A stretch of DNA of 64,000 bases from NCBI GenBank assembly GCA_930367205.1, contig OV884009.1, positions 118,185,454 through 118,249,453 on the forward strand, given 5' to 3'. Source of the stretch: Acanthosoma haemorrhoidale (Eukaryota; Arthropoda; Insecta; Hemiptera; Acanthosomatidae). The notes below the pieces were generated by a model that had not been told where the DNA came from, ran no database searches, and saw only the letters and a list, made by a program, of their open reading frames with translations. Position 1 is the first letter of the stretch. The number at the start of each line of letters is the position of its first letter. The translations under genes and the position numbers were made by a program. This document shows positions 62,401 to 64,000 of the stretch, piece by piece.

Positions 62401-64000
62401 CCCGAAAGACTAAGCTTCTTAGTTGTTATTGCTAGTTAATATATGCCCCGAATGGGTGTTGTCCCGACGGACTAAGCTTCTTAGTTGTTAGTGTTAGTTA
62501 ATATATGCCCCGAATGGGTGTTGTCCCGACGGACTAAGCTTCTTAGTTGTTAGTGTTAGTTAATATATGCCCCAAATGGGTGTTGTCCCGACAGACTAAG
62601 CTTCTTAGTTGTTATTGTTAGTTAATATATGGCCCAAATGAGCGTTTTCCTGACGGACTAAGCTTCTTATCGTTAGTTAATATATGGCCCGAATGAGTGT
62701 TGTCCCGACGGACTAAGCTTCTTAGTTGTTAGTGTTAGTTAATATATGCCCCGAATGGGTGTTGTCCCGACGGACTAAGCTTCTTAGTTGTTATTATTAG
62801 TTAATATATGGCGCGAATAAGTTTTTCCCCGACGGACTAAGCTTCTTAGTTGTTATTGTTAGTTAATATATGGCCCAAATGAGCATTTTCCTGACGTACT
62901 AAGCTTCTTAGTTGTTATTGTTAGTTAATATATGGCCCGAATGAGTGTTTCCCCGACAGACTAAGCTTCTTAGTTGTTATTGCTAGTTAATATATGGCGC
63001 GAATGAGTTTTTCCCCGACCGACTAAGCTTCTTAGTTGTTAGTGTTAGTTAATATATGCCCCGAATGGGTGTTGTCCCGACGGACTAAGCTTCTTAGTTG
63101 TTAGTGTTAGTTAATATATGCCCCGAATGGGTGTTGTCCCGACGGACTAAGCTTCTTAGTTGTTATTGTTAGTTAATATATGGCCCGAATGAGTGTTTCC
63201 CCGACAGACTAAGCTTCTTAGTTGTTATTGTTAGTTAATATATGCCCCAAATGGGTGTTGTCCCGACAGACTAAGCTTCTTAGTTGTTATTGTTAGTTAA
63301 TATATGGCCCAAATGAGCGTTTTCCTGACGGACTAAGCTTCTTATCGTTAGTTAATATATGGCCCGAATGAGTGTTGTCCCGACGGACTAAGCTTCTTAG
63401 TTGTTAGTGTTAGTTAATATATGCCCCGAATGGGTGTTGTCCCGACGGACTAAGCTTCTTAGTTGTTATTATTAGTTAATATATGGCGCGAATAAGTTTT
63501 TCCCCGACGGACTAAGCTTCTTAGTTGTTATTGTTAGTTAATATATGGCCCAAATGAGCGTTTTCCTGACGGACTAAGCTTCTTAGTTGTTAGTTTTAGT
63601 TAATATATGCCCCGAATAGGTGTTTCCCCGACAGACTAAGCTTCTTAGTTGTTATTGTTAGTTAATATATGGCCCGAATGAGGTTTTCCCCGACGGACTA
63701 AGCTTCTTAGTTGTTATTGTTAGTTAATATATGGCACGAATGAGTGTTTCCCCGACTGCCTAAGCTTCTTAGTTGTTATTGTTAGTTAATATATGGCCCG
63801 AATGGGTGTTGTCCCGACGGACTAAGCTTCTTAGTTGTTATTGCTAGTTAATATATGGCGCGAATGAGTTTTTCCCCGACCGACTAAGCTTCTTAGTTGT
63901 TAGTGTTAGTTAATATATGCCCCGAATGGGTGTTGTCCCGACGGACTAAGCTTCTTAGTTGTTAGTGTTAGTTAATATATGCCCCGAATGGGTGTTGTCC
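59477..64000 (+). repeat. 6212-bp HOR block, copy 3 (cut by window end)
   Basis: This copy aligns with copy 2 at an offset of 12120 bp: TCCTAACGG at 48303/60423 and GGTAATATATGGCCTG at 49385/61505. The match runs to about 63905. There copy 2 continues with a GAGGTTTT monomer (51786), but here two GCCCCGAATGGG monomers follow to the window end, so this copy diverges before the edge. The octamer doublet is present (60539 and 61035). Confidence 0.85.

Larger units (their letters stand above)
1..64000 (+). repeat. 62-bp tandem satellite array spanning the whole window
   Basis: Every part of the window except four ~153 bp segments is built from a ~62 bp monomer repeated head to tail. Monomers start at 1, 63, 125 and so on, each with TTAGTTAATATATG and each carrying CTAAGCTTCTTAGTTGTTA near its end. 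All copies read in the same direction and I saw no inverted block. From the window length, minus the inserts and corrected for 55 and 61 bp variants, I estimate about 1,030 monomers. GC of the consensus is about 40%. An AAGCTT (HindIII) site lies in nearly every monomer, so digestion should give a 62 bp ladder. The period is not a multiple of three. Stop codons TAG, TAA and TGA on the plus strand, and TTA/CTA (stops on the minus strand), recur in every monomer, so no frame stays open for more than about two or three monomers. There is no protein-coding gene. The array is typical of eukaryotic heterochromatin; the family is not one I recognise. Confidence 0.98.

Noticed and set aside
1..64000. 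CRISPR array
   Set aside because: Regular ~60 bp spacing suggests repeat-spacer units, but the whole 62 bp is repeated and the variable middle has only about a dozen recurring states. There are no unique spacers and no cas genes.
1..64000. Protein-coding tandem repeat
   Set aside because: The period of 62 is not a multiple of three, and stop codons on both strands occur in each monomer, so no long frame can persist.
1..64000. CENP-B box
   Set aside because: The reverse complement of CCCGAATG gives TTCG followed by a correctly placed A, but the CGGG half of the TTCGnnnnAnnCGGG box is absent, so it is a partial match only.
1..64000. Bacterial or plasmid iteron region
   Set aside because: Iterons are short clusters near a replication gene. 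A pure 64 kb array with nested higher-order repeats and no gene does not fit a prokaryotic replicon.

Overview
The whole 64 kb window is tandem satellite DNA. Roughly 1,030 head-to-tail copies of a ~62 bp monomer (about 40% GC) run in one orientation from the first base to the last. I see no gene, RNA gene, transposon or unique-sequence gap. The only non-satellite sequence is a ~153 bp segment that occurs four times in the left quarter. A block of this size and regularity suggests constitutive heterochromatin (centromeric, pericentromeric or subtelomeric) of a eukaryote assembled with long reads. I do not recognise the monomer family and cannot name the organism.

The monomer reads TTAGTTAATATATGG / CCCGAATGAGTGTTTCCCC / GACGGACTAAGCTT / CTTAGTTGTTATTG. 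It has an AT-rich start, a GC-rich variable middle, an almost invariant HindIII core inside a 6-bp dyad (ACTAAG-CTT-CTTAGT), and a TTAG-rich tail. About fifteen recurrent monomer types differ at a few linked positions. Their fixed order builds several levels of higher-order repeat (HOR).

Layout. (1) 1-14868: HOR family A, four units with a basic length of 3880 bp. Unit 1 is longer by a 13-monomer duplication, unit 3 is one monomer shorter, and unit 4 is cut off. Each unit carries one copy of the 153 bp segment, which has nested inverted repeats. (2) About 14868: an abrupt switch to a different HOR family without the segment. (3) 15218-27667: two nearly identical 6225 bp blocks side by side. 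Each contains two 1915 bp sub-blocks and two 364 bp hexamers. (4) 27668-41144: a mosaic of 8-monomer (496 bp) doublets and ~2.8-3.1 kb units. (5) 41145-53568: two copies of a 6212 bp block. After a rearranged 5.9 kb segment, a third copy runs from 59477 to near the window end.

Block lengths equal whole numbers of 62 bp monomers once the 55 bp and 61 bp variant monomers are counted (for example 101x62 - 5x7 - 2x1 = 6225). This is what in-register unequal exchange or replication-based amplification would leave. The nesting (monomer, hexamer/octamer, ~1.9-3.9 kb unit, ~6.2 kb block) records successive rounds of amplification. The most unusual element is the 153 bp segment, which is identical by eye in all four copies and spaced once per HOR unit.
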